The notes: generated by a model from the sequence alone, not told the origin. A DNA stretch of 64,000 nucleotides from Balaenoptera acutorostrata (GCF_949987535.1 NC_080067.1:65472128-65536127); one strand, 5' to 3'. Positions 44,265 to 56,614 are shown, counted from the first letter of the stretch. Program-made: numbers and translations.

Positions 44265-46590
44265 ATTTTACTTTATTTGGTGTGTTTACTTGTTTAAAAA
44301 AAGTTAAGGAGATGGGCAGAGGGATGAAGCAGAAGGGTGGGGAAAGAAATGAGGTGCATGCATGTTATTGAGGGGATTATGGATTGTAATCTATAAAACT
44401 AAAGTTTTAGCTTTAGGACTGCAAAGTGAATGCTGCTCGAGGGTGGAGCTCAATGGTGCTTCAAGTCCTGGCACCTGCGGTTGACTTCCCAAGGATTTAC
44501 AGACTCAGCAAATTAAAACCACTGTTACCCCTAATGCCATTTCTAACCAGCGTATCCTACGTGGTAATATGAGGCCATTATGCTTGGAACCACTGGATGG
44601 GCTACAAATTGACATAAATTAGTTGACACAAAGCAATTTTGGATGAACCAAATTGACCTAGCAAAATGCAAACTCATTCTAGAAGTGGGGTTGTTCTTTC
44701 ATTTCCCTTTGAGGGGCCTGAATGCAGTGGGATCCCCTACACTGTCTAATGATCTCTCTGGGAATGCTACTCCCCAAATTAGTGCTTCCCTGAATGATAA
44801 AGCAGCACTAGTAAGTAGTGAATGGCCAACCCTAGGAAGCCATTCTGCAAATTACTGCCTCCAGAAAGTGAAGGCTTCTCAAGGATGTCAAGCCATAGCA
44901 AAGACAATTGGGGGTCTACCTACAGATATTTAGGTAACTCGAGACATGAGAGTCCCCCCACAGGCCTTAGAAGAGGCCACCAACCTCCCATATCTATAGT
45001 CATTTGGGCCCAGATAAGCATGGCTTTGAGTAGAACTCACAGCTTCTCCATCCTGGTACTGGCATGACTTGTGTGCTGGAAAATTTGCATCCATAGCGAT
45101 GTCCTATGTGGGACCTGACCTCTCCATCCCAGTTGACTATGGAAGGAAGCCAAAGAAGGGAGAGGGGGTGTTGGTGCATTTGTTTGCATTTGCCATTTTT
45201 ATTTGCCTCAGGGACATTAGACTGCAGGTCTCCTTAAGCATGGACTGTTTGTTAAAGTCTGGTGTTGGCTTTTGTGGACTGGTCTAGCCAAGAGTTGTTT
45301 TAGCCCAAATGGGGAGATGGGGGTGGGGCCGGGGTGGAGTAAGACATCTGCAGAGCCCAACAACCGTTACCAAGGCCTACCTCGGCTCTGCCTCTACCTG
45401 CCAAACGGTAAACAAAGCCCCTGGGAGAACTCGGGCAAGCTGAACACCTTGGTCAAACACTAAGCAAACCACCACCAGGTGTGCTTGCAGAACAGACTCT
45501 CCATCAGCGTCCTGTCATGCAGAAAATGTTTATCCAATTTGTCAAGATAATCTTTCCTCAAATAAGCCTTGGGCCTACTCCTTGGAACAGCCTGAATTTA
45601 GTCGGCATAAAGTAACTCTATTTTTTTCACCCATTTTCCTTTAATCGCTGTGTCAACTTTTCCCTGGCTTTAAGCAAACTGAAAGTAATTATATCATTCT
45701 TAAGTGAGTAACCTGTTGACTGGGTTAGCTGATTCGTGAGTTACTCTAAAATTCTTCTAAACTGCGCAGACCTTTTCCAAACACATTTTCTTAGATGTTT
45801 CACAGAGTTCGGCTCATCGATGACCCGTGGATGTGTTTATTCTGTCACATTTTGTGGCTACGCCATGACTATATGAGGACATTTGAAAAGAAGTGGAGTG
45901 TAGAAATTTGAGAGCAGGAAAAAAAGGTAACTTTACCTACTAATTTAGGTATTCCTTGGAAATATTACAGTCACTGTAAATAACTCGCAGCTTCAAGTAG
46001 GAAGAACATTTGATTAGTGCTTTGAATCATGGTGTAACATTAAAGGCTGGGCTTCATGAACTTAAAAGCATTCATTTCTTTCATTTCATTATATAATTTC
46101 TTTGCTATTTGACTCCCGGTGTGATATTGTTTTGTTTAGAAAACAGAAACGCTCAAGGTTACCACATTTTTCTTAGTGCTACTCGTTGACATACTCCCAC
46201 AGAACTCATGATATATTTAAAAATAGAAAGCTCAGCCATCTGGCTATTTGATGGTTTCTATTTTTGTTTCTCTTTGCATTCACAAACTCTGTTGAGTCTG
46301 AAATTTCCTATGTTCTGCCCTATATGTAATTGTGTATATGTACACACAGAGTTTCTCATTTAAATTTAGCCATTATCAATTTGGGTTTGTTTTACCGACC
46401 ACAGTGGCACTTTTGTGGGGACACTAACCTTGTTTCATCTATGCATTAGTCAAATCTGCATTAAATCCTGGCTTTGAAGACTGTTACCCACAGTCTAGGG
46501 GATGCCAAGTCAAAGGCATTTCTCATTAATATGTGCCCACCCATGTTTACTCAGAAGTTTCATTGATAGTAATATGCTCCTTGCCTTGGC
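44265..46590. other. Longest repeat-free stretch in the window
   Basis: Over 2.3 kb I recognise no SINE, LINE or DNA transposon. Short open frames at 44643-45463 lack any known protein pattern and no convincing splice pair links them. A G-quadruplex motif lies at 45311-45334. The region is a reasonable place to look for conserved regulatory DNA, but conservation cannot be seen from one sequence. Confidence 0.5.
45311..45334 (+). other. G-quadruplex motif
   Basis: G-runs of 4, 5, 4 and 4 bases are separated by loops AGAT, T and CC. This is canonical and lies in repeat-free DNA. Confidence 0.8.
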
Positions 46591-46594
46591 TTTG

Positions 46595-46765
46595 ATGGAA
46601 AAGACAGAACCACAGGGCCAGAGGGAAACTTAAAGCTCATCTAATTCATCCCCTTCATTTTACATGTGAGGAAGCTGGAGTCTAGAGGTGGACAGAGACT
46701 TGTCCAAGGTCATATAGCTAATTAGTAGCCAAATTCCCTTTAGAACCCAGATCTCTTGACTTTTT
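46595..46765 (-). repeat. MIR/MIR3-like remnant
   Basis: 'ttttacatgtgaggaagctg', 'gacttgtccaaggtcatata' and 'agaacccagatctcttgact' fit this class on the complement. Confidence 0.6.
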
Positions 46766-47012
46766 CATAAAACTGGATTAAAAACTATTAAAGATACATT
46801 TGGGGCTGTTCACAAATGCACATTTGAATTACACTCATCATACACTTATAACTTTGAGTGTTTATAGGATTGTGCTTAAAAGCAAAATGAAAGTGCATTG
46901 TTATGCTTTGATGGCTGAAGGAAAGATTTCCTCACTCTTCAGTTTGAGCAGAAAGCACAGAGCATGAACTTTATTGCATATATGAATGAGCTGGTTAAAA
47001 AGGCAGATTCCT

Positions 47013-48497
47013 CAAGAGAATGAGAAGACAAGCCACAAACTGGGAGAAAATGTTTACAAAACGCACATCTGATTAAGGACTGTTATTCAAAATATGCGAA
47101 GAACTCTTAAAACTCAACAATAAGAAAATGAACCACTGAATTAAAAAATGGGCAAAAGACCTGGACAGACACCTCATCAAAGAAAATAAACAGATGGTAA
47201 GTAAGCTTATGAAAAGATGCTCTGCGTTATATGCCATTAGGGAATTGCAAGTTAAAACAATGAGGGCTTCCCTGGTGGCACAATGGTTAAGAATCCACCT
47301 GCCAATGCAGGGGACACGGGTTCGAGCCCTGGTCCAGGAAGATCCCACAGGCCGCAGAGCAACTAAGCCTGTGCACCACACAATTGAGCCTGTGCTCTAG
47401 AGCCCATGAGCCACAACTACTGAGTCCACGTGCCGCAACTACTGAAGCCCGCGTGCCTAGAGCCCATGCTCCACAACAAGAGAGGCCACCCCAATGAGAA
47501 GCCCGTGCACCGCAAGGAAGAGTAGCCCCCGCTCACTGCAACTAGAGAAAGCCCGCGCACAGCAACGAAGACCCAACGCAGCCAAAAATAAAAATAAATT
47601 TTTAAAAACCCAAAAAAACAATGAGATACCTCTCTATACATATTAGAATGCCAAAATCGAAAACACTAACGCCACTAAATGCTGGCAGGGATGTGCAGCA
47701 ACAGAACTCTCATTCACTGCTGAGAGGAATGCAAAGTGGTACAGCCACTTTGGAAGACAGCTTGGCAGTTTCTCACAAAACTAAACACACCTTTACCATA
47801 CAATCTAGCAATCACACTACTTGGGTATTTACCCAAATGAGTTGAAACTTATGTTCTCACAAAGACCTACACAGAGGTGTTTATAGCAGCTTTACAACTG
47901 CCAAAACCTGGAAGCAACCAAGATGTTCTTCAGTAGGTGAATGGATAAACGAACTGTGGTACATCCAGACAGTGGAACACTATTCAGTACTAAAAAGAAA
48001 CGAGCTATCAAGCCATGAAAAGACATATTAGTAAGTAAAAGAAGCCAATCTGAAAAGACTACGTACTGTATGATTCCAACTGTATGACATTCTGGAAAAG
48101 GCAAAACTATGGATAGTAAAAATATCAAGTGGTGGTAGAAGTTAGAGAGGAGGGAGGGATGAATAGGGGGAGCACAGAGGATTTTTAGGGCAGTGAAACT
48201 ACTCTGCATGATACTATAATGGTGGATAAACATCGTGACACATTTGCCCAAACTCACAGAATGTACAACATCAAGAGTGAACCGTAATGTGAACTATGGG
48301 CTTTGGGTGATAATGATGTGTCAAGGTAGGTTCATTAATCGTAACAAATGGACTACTGTGGTGGGGAATGTTGATAGTGGGAGAGGTTGTGAGTGTGTGC
48401 GGGGACAGGAGGTATTTGGGAACTCTGTACTTTCTGCTCAGTTTTGCTGTGAACCTAAAACTGGTCTAAAAAATAAACTTCATTAATTAATTATTTT
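47013..48497 (+). repeat. 5'-truncated L1 split by a SINE
   Basis: About 1.13 kb of L1 (end of ORF2 and 3' UTR) lies in a perfect 15-bp duplication AAAAGGCAGATTCCT (46998-47012 and 48498-48512). Typical words are 'aaaaaatgggcaaaagacct', 'tttggaagacagcttggcag' and 'aatggataaacgaactgtgg'. ORF2 is broken by several changes, so it makes no protein. The SINE at 47265-47614 entered later. Confidence 0.9.
47265..47614 (+). repeat. CHR-type SINE inside an L1
   Basis: Duplication AAAACAATGAG (47254-47264 and 47615-47625), preceded by TT. Three internal units. Its presence inside the L1 dates it after that insertion. Confidence 0.95.
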
Positions 48498-48512
48498 AAA
48501 AGGCAGATTCCT

Positions 48513-49030
48513 GCTTTGTTACACCTCCCCACCACCACTCCTCCACCTCCCCCCATCTCCATTTCACCCCCATCACCACTTCCAGCCACCCTTCCCCCAC
48601 CAATGCTGATTTAGCTGTTTGGAAGTGAGGCCCTGGAATCTGCATTTTCAACAATTTTGATGAGGGATGGGAAACTGCTTTCAGATATCCTAATCACCAC
48701 CTTCAAGCCTGCTGAGGATGTAGCTCACCTTTGAAAGACACGCTGTTTATTCAGTCTACAGACAATGCTTGCTCTCAATATGCACTTGCTAACCACAACC
48801 TCCTGAAGTAACCTACTGCTTGGGAATCTCTGCTTTGCAGTTAAGTTGGTTAAACCAGAGATCAAAGTATTTTGAAAGGAGGCAGTGCACTAGGCAGGCC
48901 TACAGTGTGGTTATTTCCCTTTTTCTACTGGAGGTGAGGACTGGGGGGAGCTTTTCCGCCAACCAGAGTGTTCAGCCTGCCCTGGTTGGCTGCACCTGCT
49001 TCTGGCCTTTGCTTTCCTGTCCTGTCATAA
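48513..49030. other. No gene; C-rich low-complexity patch
   Basis: 48525-48600 is rich in C-runs with long spacers. The rest is unremarkable. Confidence 0.5.
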
Positions 49031-49045
49031 GAGAACAAAGCTTCC

Positions 49046-49507
49046 GGACTTCCCTGGTGGCGCAGTGGTTGAGAATCCTCCTGCCAATGCAGGGGACACG
49101 GGTTCCAGCCCTGGTCCAGGAAGACACATATGCCGGGGAGCAACGAAGCCCTTGCACCACAGCTACTGAGCCTGCGCTCTAGATCCCGCAAGCCACAACT
49201 ACTGAGCTCACATGCCACAACTACTGAAGCCCATGCACCTAGAGCCCGTGCTCTGCAACAAGAGAAGCTACCACAGTGAGAAGCCTGCGCACTGCAACGA
49301 AGAGTAGCTCCTGCTCGCCACAACTAGAGAAAGCCCGAGCACAGCAACGAAGACCCAAAGCAGCCAAAATAAATAAATAAATAAAATAAGTTTATATATA
49401 CAAAAAAGACCCAATGCAGCCATAAATAAATAAATTAATTAATTAATTAAATTAAATAAAAAAAGAAATAAAGGAATTGAAGAAGTCAAAAAAACAAAAC
49501 AAAACCA
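49046..49507 (+). repeat. CHR-type SINE with duplicated 3' tail
   Basis: At 462 bases it is the longest single copy. The duplication AACAAAGCTTCC lies at 49034-49045 and 49508-49519. After the first AAATAAATAAA tail come 'gtttatatatac', a second SINE-end copy ('gacccaatgcagcc' at 49408-49421), an AATT-rich run and 'ggaattgaagaagtc'. All of this is inside the duplication. Confidence 0.93.
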
Positions 49508-49794
49508 AACAAAGCTTCCAACTAAGAAATTGTCTGCCAGGAGTCGGTAGGAGCAAAGTATTCTTCAGAGTTGTGTCCTACCCAGGGTCTGACAAGTTCT
49601 CTCAGCCAGCCGCGGGCAATGGCAAGCCAAGTAGGAAACTATACATCAGCTGGAGAATTCAAGGCCCTTTCTGATTTCTTAGCATTTCTGAGTCATTTCT
49701 TGGGGGTATCATTGTTTACTTTGTGCAGGGCTCTCTTCTAGGCAGGTATATATTAGAGTGCAAAATCCTTTCCCTCATGGAGCTTACATTCTAC

Positions 49795-49965
49795 CTGTAA
49801 GAGCTAACATTTATACAGTGCCTACTCTGTGCCTGGCACTCTACATGTATTAATTCATTTAACACTAACAACGTTACAGGTTAGGCTGTGTTATTTTCCC
49901 TGTTTACAGATGCAGGACTGATGCACAGAGAGGTTAAGAAGTTTGCCCAAGGTCCCACTCATCCT
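49795..49965 (-). repeat. MIR remnant
   Basis: 'cagtgcctactctgtgcctg', 'tttacagatgcaggactgat' and 'cagagaggttaagaagtttg' are the complement of MIR. Confidence 0.8.
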
Positions 49966-50079
49966 GATCTCAGAAAAGACTGTGGCTGAGTGCCTCTCAC
50001 AGGACGTTGCTTTCCTTTGGATTCTTGGGCACAAATTACTCTACCTCAGTAGCGTTAAATTATTCATAAGGAGGGAAAG

Positions 50080-50190
50080 GGGACTAACACTGACTAAACA
50101 CAGGCCGTATGCTGGGGACTCAGTTAGGAACCCTCTATTCCAATCTCATTTAATGCTCACAGCGACCTGGGTGAAAAATTGCAGAGCTGG
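50080..50190 (-). repeat. MIR fragment
   Basis: 'ccaatctcatttaatgctca' and the preceding bases match the complement of a MIR 3' end. The SINE at 50211 lies just beyond. Confidence 0.55.
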
Positions 50191-50210
50191 CAAGAGGTGG
50201 AGTTTTTCTT

Positions 50211-50583
50211 TCTTTTTTTAAAATAAATTTATTTATTTATTTATTTTTATTTATTTATTTTTCGCTTCTTTGGGTCTTCGTTGCTGCGCCTGGGCTTTCT
50301 TTAGTTGGACAAGCGGGTGCTACTCTTCATTGCCGTGCGCGGGCTTCTCATTGAGGTGGCTTCTCTTGTTGCGGAGCACGGGCTCTAAGTGCGTGGGCTT
50401 CAGTAGTTGTGGCACGCGGGCTCAGTAGTTGTGGCTCGAGGACTCTAGAGCGCAGGCTCAGTAGTTGTGGTGCATGGGCTTAGTTGCTCCGCGGTATGTG
50501 GGATCTTCCCGGACCAGGGCTGGAACCCGTGTCCCCTGCATTGGAAGGTGGATTCTTAACCACCATGCCACCAGGGAAGTCCC
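50211..50583 (-). repeat. CHR-type SINE, three internal units
   Basis: Perfect 19-bp duplication AAGAGGTGGAGTTTTTCTT at 50192-50210 and 50584-50602. The tail is a long (ATTT)n run. Confidence 0.96.
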
Positions 50584-50602
50584 AAGAGGTGGAGTTTTTC
50601 TT

Positions 50603-51760
50603 ATTCCAGTGTCCACCTAGTGCTAGGGACATACGTGTGATTGACCTTATGCAAACTCACTGCCCCTGCCAGAGAAAAACAGCAAACTCATAACTTTTGT
50701 TCTTAACTCTGAGTGCACAGATGGCCCTCAGAGGTCTGTGAATGCCTTCAAGTTATTCCTGAAGGAAATTCGATGGAGAGCAGGATCTTTGCATTGTCTT
50801 AAAGTGTCTCCTCACAGATTGTTATAGTTGCAAGAGAGAACAAAGCACAGCAAATATACAGTGGAGAAATTGGGCAACACCTTTCCTGGATGGTCAAAAT
50901 GAACCTCACCAATGAGGAGTGGATGGCTATACCCAGCGAAGGACACCGCATCCCTGCCGCATTTTGCCACCCAAGAATGCAAAGCCTCGATCTAACCAGG
51001 AAGAAACCTCAGACAAACCCAAAACAAAGAATGTTCTATTTAATTTTTTAAAAAAGGTGAAGGATCTTTACTTTTCAAAAATGTCAATATCAAAATAAGA
51101 CAAAGAAAGGTTGTGGAAATATTCCAGATTAAATGAGGCTAATGAGACATGGCAATTAAATGCAATACCTGACCCGAGAATGGATCCTGTACTGGAGGGA
51201 AAAACAATGCTATAAAGGGTAATATTCGAGCAACTGACACAGTTGGAATGGGGAGGGTGAATTAGATTAAAACATACAAATTTATAAAGTGGAAACTGTA
51301 CTGTGATTACATAAGAGAATATCTGTATTTTTAGGAAACACACACTGAAGTATTTAGGGGTAAAGGGCTTTGATGTATGTAACCAATCCTCAAATTGTTT
51401 AGAAAAAATTTCATTTATATACACACACACACACAGAGCAAGAATGAATGAACTAGAGGGATCAAATGATAAAGCAAACGGTGTTAACAGGTGAATTTGG
51501 ATAAACAGTATATGGATATTTCTATAACATATTTATTTTTTCAACTTTTTATAAGTTTGAAATTATTCCCAAATAAAAAATTTTAAAACTGTACATGAAT
51601 ATGTGTCTGGAAGTGTATATGTACCTTTTTATGGGGAGAGAGTCCATCAGTTTCCTTAGTATTTTGTAAGACTCTGTGACAGAAAAAAGTGGCTGAGATA
51701 TACCATCTTGATTTGTGAAAAACAGGTTTATCCTTCATTGGAAACTTTAAGAGAAAGAAG
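50603..51760. other. No gene recognised
   Basis: AT-rich sequence. 51000-51600 may be old L1-like sequence but is not assignable. A short (AC)n is at 51421-51435. Confidence 0.45.
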
Positions 51761-51766
51761 CACGTA

Positions 51767-52607
51767 CAGTAGTCTCCCTTATCAGTGGTTTGCCATTCCT
51801 CAGTTTCCATTACCTGTGAGCATCTGCAGTCCAAAAACATTAGATGGAAAATTCCAGAAATGAACAATTTCTAAGTTTTAAATTGTGGGCTGTTCTGAGT
51901 AGCGTGACAAAATTTCTTGCTATCCTGCTCCATCCCACCCAGGACGTGAATCATCCCTTTGTCCAGTATATCCTGTCTCTTAGTCACTTAGTAGCTATCT
52001 CAGTTATCAGATCGACTATGGAGGTATCGCACTGCTTGTGTTCAAGGCACCCTTATTTTACTTTATAAAGGCCCCAAAGTGAAAGAGTAGTGATGCTGGC
52101 AGCTGGGTTCTGCCAAAGAAAAGCCGTAAAGTGCTTGCTGTAGGTGAAAAGGTGAAAGTCCTTGACTTAATAAGGAAAGAAAAAAACTGTATGTTGAGGT
52201 TGCTAAGATCTACAGTATGAACGAATCTTCTGTCTGTGAAATTATGAGGGAAAAAGAAGTTCCTGTTAGTTTTGCTGTCGCACCTCAAATTGCAAAACTT
52301 ACGGTCACAGCGCGTGACAAGTGTTTAGTTAAGATGGAACAGACGTTAAATTTGTACAATCAGATATTTTGAGAAAGAGAGAGGGGGTCTATATTCACAT
52401 AACTTTTATTACAGTATATTGTTATACTTCTATTTTATTATTAGTTGTTGTTCATCTCTTTCTGTGCCTAATTTAAAAATTAAACTTTATCATAGGTATG
52501 TATGTATAGAAAAAAACAAGAGTATATAGGATTCAGTACTATCTGCAGTTTCAGGCATCCTCTGGAGGTCTTGGGACATATGTCCTGTGGATAAGGGGGG
52601 GCTCCTG
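51767..52607 (+). mobile_element. Tigger-like (pogo/Tc1-mariner) DNA transposon remnant
   Basis: Both terminal inverted repeats are visible: CAGTAGTCTCCCTTATCAG at the left, and the right end ATAAGGGGGGGCTCCTG as its diverged complement. A TA dinucleotide sits outside each end (51765-51766, 52608-52609), the mark of this superfamily. The left ~600 bases include the start of the transposase gene; most of the gene is deleted, as in internally shortened copies. Such elements are fossils shared by placental mammals. Confidence 0.88.
52068..52370 (+). pseudogene. Tigger transposase N-terminal remnant
   Basis: The frame starting at 52068 reads like the start of a pogo-type transposase, which normally begins with a CENP-B-like helix-turn-helix. 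The start codon has become AAG and the fifth codon is TGA. Downstream, EKVKVLDLIRKEK is still readable, and then the frame is disturbed. No DDE catalytic domain is present. It cannot make a working protein. Confidence 0.8.
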
Positions 52608-52993
52608 TATTTCCAACTTATGGATTCCAATTGCTGGTACTCACATCTGCTTTTCACCTTAGCAACCCAGAGGTGTGTAATAATTAGCTTGCAGTATCTG
52701 GGTGACCTCGACGCTTGGTTCATTGAGCATTCATTGAGAACCTTCTATGTAGCATATATTCTGCTATAGATATACAAAGATTAAAAGGTTGTAATGGTTA
52801 GTGGTACTTTGTTCCTTAAAAAGCATACTATGATTTTAACTAGAAAGTGTTGAATGTCTCCAAACAGGTGTGAATCAGAAAGTTAAGGAAGTTCAGAAGA
52901 TTTTAGGTTGAGAGATGCTAGGTAGGCTTCCCAAAAAAGGAGTCATTTAAGCTAGGCTTTGCAGGATGAGTGAGCTCTACAAAGGTGGAGTGT

Positions 52994-53036
<43 letters not shown>

Positions 53037-53310
53037 TGGGCAAAATGTGCAGATGGGTAAGTCTGGGCTGCTTTGTGGGGATTTTCCATTTGAGTTGGAA
53101 TGCCTGGCATATGCTAGAGAGAATTTGGTAATAGAACATTGAAGGTTAGATTAAGAACTTTGGATTTAGTTTGCTAGGAAATAGGTGCTACTGGATTTTT
53201 GAACTGGTAAGTGATATCCTGTGATGCTTTGGGAAGACTGACGGAGTATTGATGTGGAAGTGAGACCGGATGCAGGCAGGAGGTGGGAAGGGGGAACAGG
53301 GCTTGACTCC
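52608..53310. repeat. Ancient mammalian repeat with a (GT)n tract
   Basis: 'aagctaggctttgcaggatg' and 'attaagaactttggatttag' match the dispersed ancient repeat type at 30490 and 37060. A (GT) run of about 19 units lies at 52995-53032. 52610-52890 shows nothing recognisable. Confidence 0.5.
52995..53032. repeat. (GT)n microsatellite
   Basis: An almost pure GT run. Such tracts are usually polymorphic and can adopt Z-DNA. Confidence 0.95.
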
Positions 53311-54080
53311 AGGGTTTCCCTCTGAGTTCTGAGGTACCTGAAGTAGCAGCAAGAGTGCAGAAGGCAAGGAGCCAGGGCTCCCAAGGAAGACTAAGGGAGG
53401 GATGTAGGCACCTACCAAAGGTGGGATGTGTAGGGCTAAGCAGACATCAAAAAACCTTTTCAGCCTGGAGACCTTCGCAGGCCGTCACATGGTTCCTGGG
53501 CAGGGAGTGGGGGAGAAAACTGCTCCCAGAGCACTCCCTCTTCCCCCGCCACGGATCTGTGCCAGCCCCTGTGAGCACACCCGGCAGAGGCCAGACATTT
53601 GGGTGGGGATAAGTGAAGGCAGTGCCGGAGCTTGTAGCTCGCCCCAGGCGCTGGATGACATTAAAGCAGCCCTAGACTAGGTCTCCGTGTGGAGGGCTCT
53701 CAAGGCTGCCCAAATCCAAGGGCTCACAGAACCAATGCTCTTGGTGTTCAGCTGTCACTGTCCCCTAATTATTCATGAACACTTCCGAACGGCACAGCTA
53801 TGAGCTTGTTTCTTTGCCATGGAAATAAAAACACAGCTCCAACCATCCAGGAGAAAGACAAATGCCAGCTCACCTGATGCATCCAGGCCTTTTATTCCGA
53901 GGACCGCTTAAGGAGTGTCGAATCTACACCCTTACTTCCCAGTTTTCCAAGAGTAGAGCCAGATGGGAATACCTTACGTTTTCCCTGTGACTTAGACCCT
54001 GCGTTAGGTTCCCATTTGTCTTACTGTGAAGTAGGGTCCATCAGTCCACCTTGGGCCTTCCTGCCACTGACCTTCATAGG
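53311..54080. other. Repeat-poor, GC-richer stretch
   Basis: No gene is recognised. Open frames at 53355-53680 have no familiar pattern. Confidence 0.45.
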
Positions 54081-54084
54081 GGAT

Positions 54085-54265
54085 TTCTTCTGAGTCAGAG
54101 AATTTTAGAACTGAAACAGATTTTAGAGGTTATCTACTTCAATTCTTTCCTTGTACAAATAGGAAATGGAGGTTCTAAAAGTTGGGCGATGTGTCCGAGG
54201 TCATACGACAGGGTAAAGTACCACCAGAATCCAGATCTTCTGGTTCCCTGTCCAGGCTTAACCAG
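54085..54265 (-). repeat. MIR/MIR3-like remnant
   Basis: 'gaattttagaactgaaacag', 'caaataggaaatggaggttc' and 'cgaggtcatacgacagggta' resemble the class seen at 46595. Confidence 0.5.
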
Positions 54266-55190
54266 TTGTGGGTTCCCAAAAGTTCTTTATGAACTTTTAG
54301 AGCTCATCTTTTTTTTTTTTTTTTCTGGAACGTTCTGTAGAGGTGGGTCTCATGGAGAGCAGACCCCAGGGGAGATTCTCAAAGGTGTTGCCCTAGTGGG
54401 ATTGGAGAAGCAATTGGGGCAGGGTGTTTATGTCTGATAACATGGCCTGCATCTCTAAAAGCCTTAAAGGAATTGGAAGGATCTGGTATTTTACAAGACC
54501 TGAAACAGGTGCCTTGTTTGTTCACAGAATCTTTTCAGAGAAAGCCATAATGCATGCTGAAAGAGAAGAGAAAATCATAAAGTTTTAAGCAGATTAGATA
54601 GTTGAGATTAGCTTTTTGTGATCTTGCAAAGTTTTCATTTCGTCCCAAATCATATAACGCTGAGCACGTTGAGCAATCAGGTGAAAATCACAGGCAAACA
54701 GAGTCTAAGTACTGATAAGAATCCTAAAGGTAAACAGTGAATTCCTACTAATGGCTAAGTCACTAAGGTAAGATCCAGTCTAAATACACACCCTTGGTTA
54801 AATAGGGTTTCATTAGCTCAGGTTACAGTGGCTCAGGGAAATTTTTCCTTTATGCTTGTCAAGTGAAATTAATTATATATCATCCATCAATCATTCCTGC
54901 CATAGAAGGTCTATGGGAATATTAAGGATTCCGCAGAAGCTCCCCCATTCCTCCCACCCCCACTCACCACCCCACCGTCAGCACTCTGGGAATATTTTGG
55001 TGCCCATAGCTAAAAGTTCCTGGGATTGTCAGGGAAGCCACAACTATGGTTTTTACTGATAACCTGTAAAAGTCTCCTTTTTCCAAATTTGACGCTCGGT
55101 GTGTGCTTCAAGTTACTGACAAATATTTGACTTTGCAGAATATATCTCAGACTGCATAGCAAATTAGATTTTTGCAAGTTTCTTATAATA
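54266..55190. other. No feature recognised
   Basis: A T-run lies at 54309-54324. No gene or assignable repeat. Confidence 0.45.
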
Positions 55191-55194
55191 ATTT

Positions 55195-55620
55195 TGTTTT
55201 TGTTGAATAATTAAAAAACATTTAAAGAAGAGAAAATAATTTTAAAAAGTATAACCCATACTTTCACCACCACATTACATTGTTAGAATTTTAATATATT
55301 TCCTGCCATCTATTCTTCTATTTTCTCTTTTTTCTCCTTATTACAAGAACAATGCATGTGTAGTATAGAAAATTCAGAAAATATGGATAAGAAAAGAACA
55401 TGAAAATCGGCCGTTAACTCATTTATCTTGCCATAATCAAGCTTCCTAGTCTTTTTTAGCATTCATGTATTTTATTTTACTTAGTTCTAATCATATTGCA
55501 AAGCTGCCTTTTCACTTATCTTGTGAAAAAACATACATATAATTTTTAAATTGATTTTTTAAATCATAGAAATACATATACAGTGTATATGCTTAAAAAT
55601 CAAACAGCACATAGTCATTT
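55195..55620. repeat. Old L1-like remnant
   Basis: 'caagaacaatgcatgtgtag' and 'cataatcaagcttcctagtc' resemble decayed L1 3' sequence. Weak. Confidence 0.4.
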
Positions 55621-55724
55621 ATTGATGGTTTAGTAGTTTCTAGTGGATGTTTATTTAATAATTATTCTATTAGAGATGAGATAATTTGATTTTATTGGCT
55701 TAAATATTTAAGGTTTTTTTCTCT

Positions 55725-55960
55725 TATAGTATTTCATTCATCACGTACTTAGTAAGCATATATCTGGTCTAGGCAGTAGGTTAGGCATTAACGATAAAAT
55801 GTGTTTGTTTATTTTAAAAAATTACTGTATGTTTAGTATGTGCCAGGCAGTGTTCTAGGCATTTGGGTTACAGCAATCGAAAGACCAGACAAAAATCTCT
55901 GCCTTCTCAGAGTTTAAGTTCTGGTGGAGATGAACAAGAGATAGTCCTTACTGAGATCAA
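55725..55960 (+). repeat. Ancient mammalian repeat, class not assigned
   Basis: 'tatgtgccaggcagtgttct' followed by 'gggttacagcaatcgaaaga' and 'tctctgccttctcagagttt' belongs to a very common old repeat type. Confidence 0.55.
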
Positions 55961-56605
55961 AATATAGCATCTTTAGGAAATAAGAGTAGCAAAAATTAGT
56001 ATTTATATTTGATTCTCCTGAACATCTACTCTTTTGTGAGGAGATATATGTGAATATATCTATTCTAGCTGATTAGAATACAACAGGGAACAAAACATCC
56101 TCCCTTATTCTCGATGGGCACATTGTCCAGTGTCTCTAAGAAAGCATTTGGGGGCCCTGGGAAATTGGCATCATCAAATAGATATAGTAATACTTGTCCC
56201 ACTACCCCACTGGAGGAGTGTGAAATCAAATGAAATGAATCTGCAAGTGCTTTGAAAGCTTTAAAGTAAAACACATGCTGAAGAGTTGGTATTAGTGTTC
56301 TCAGCAATGGAGAGATCTAAAACACATCTGAAAAAAGGAAACAGTAGCACCTAAGAGGGATTGCTAAGGGCCAGATGGGCAAAGCGTCCACTGGGGTGGG
56401 TTTTCCCAATGCAGGAGACATTTTTACCAGTCAACAAGGACCTGACCACAATTAAGAATTTATTCTTCCCAGAAGTAAAGTCATTCAATAAATAAGTCCC
56501 CTATGATAAAAATAAATGATATTTTAGTACCACTTAACACCTTACTATATCATCCCACTAATTGTCACAATAGCTAGTTTTTAAAAAACTCTGTTCTGAC
56601 TCTCA
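55961..56605. other. No gene recognised
   Basis: 56170-56300 could be a weak MIR ('tgcaagtgctttgaaagctt'). Otherwise featureless. Confidence 0.4.
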
Positions 56606-56614
56606 TCCTTTCCC

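Noticed and set aside
44643..45463. Series of open frames in the repeat-free interval as a possible gene
   Set aside because: Frames are short, in different phases, and no convincing splice sites or known protein features connect them.
48525..48600. C-rich patch as a quadruplex
   Set aside because: The C-runs are mostly separated by more than seven bases.
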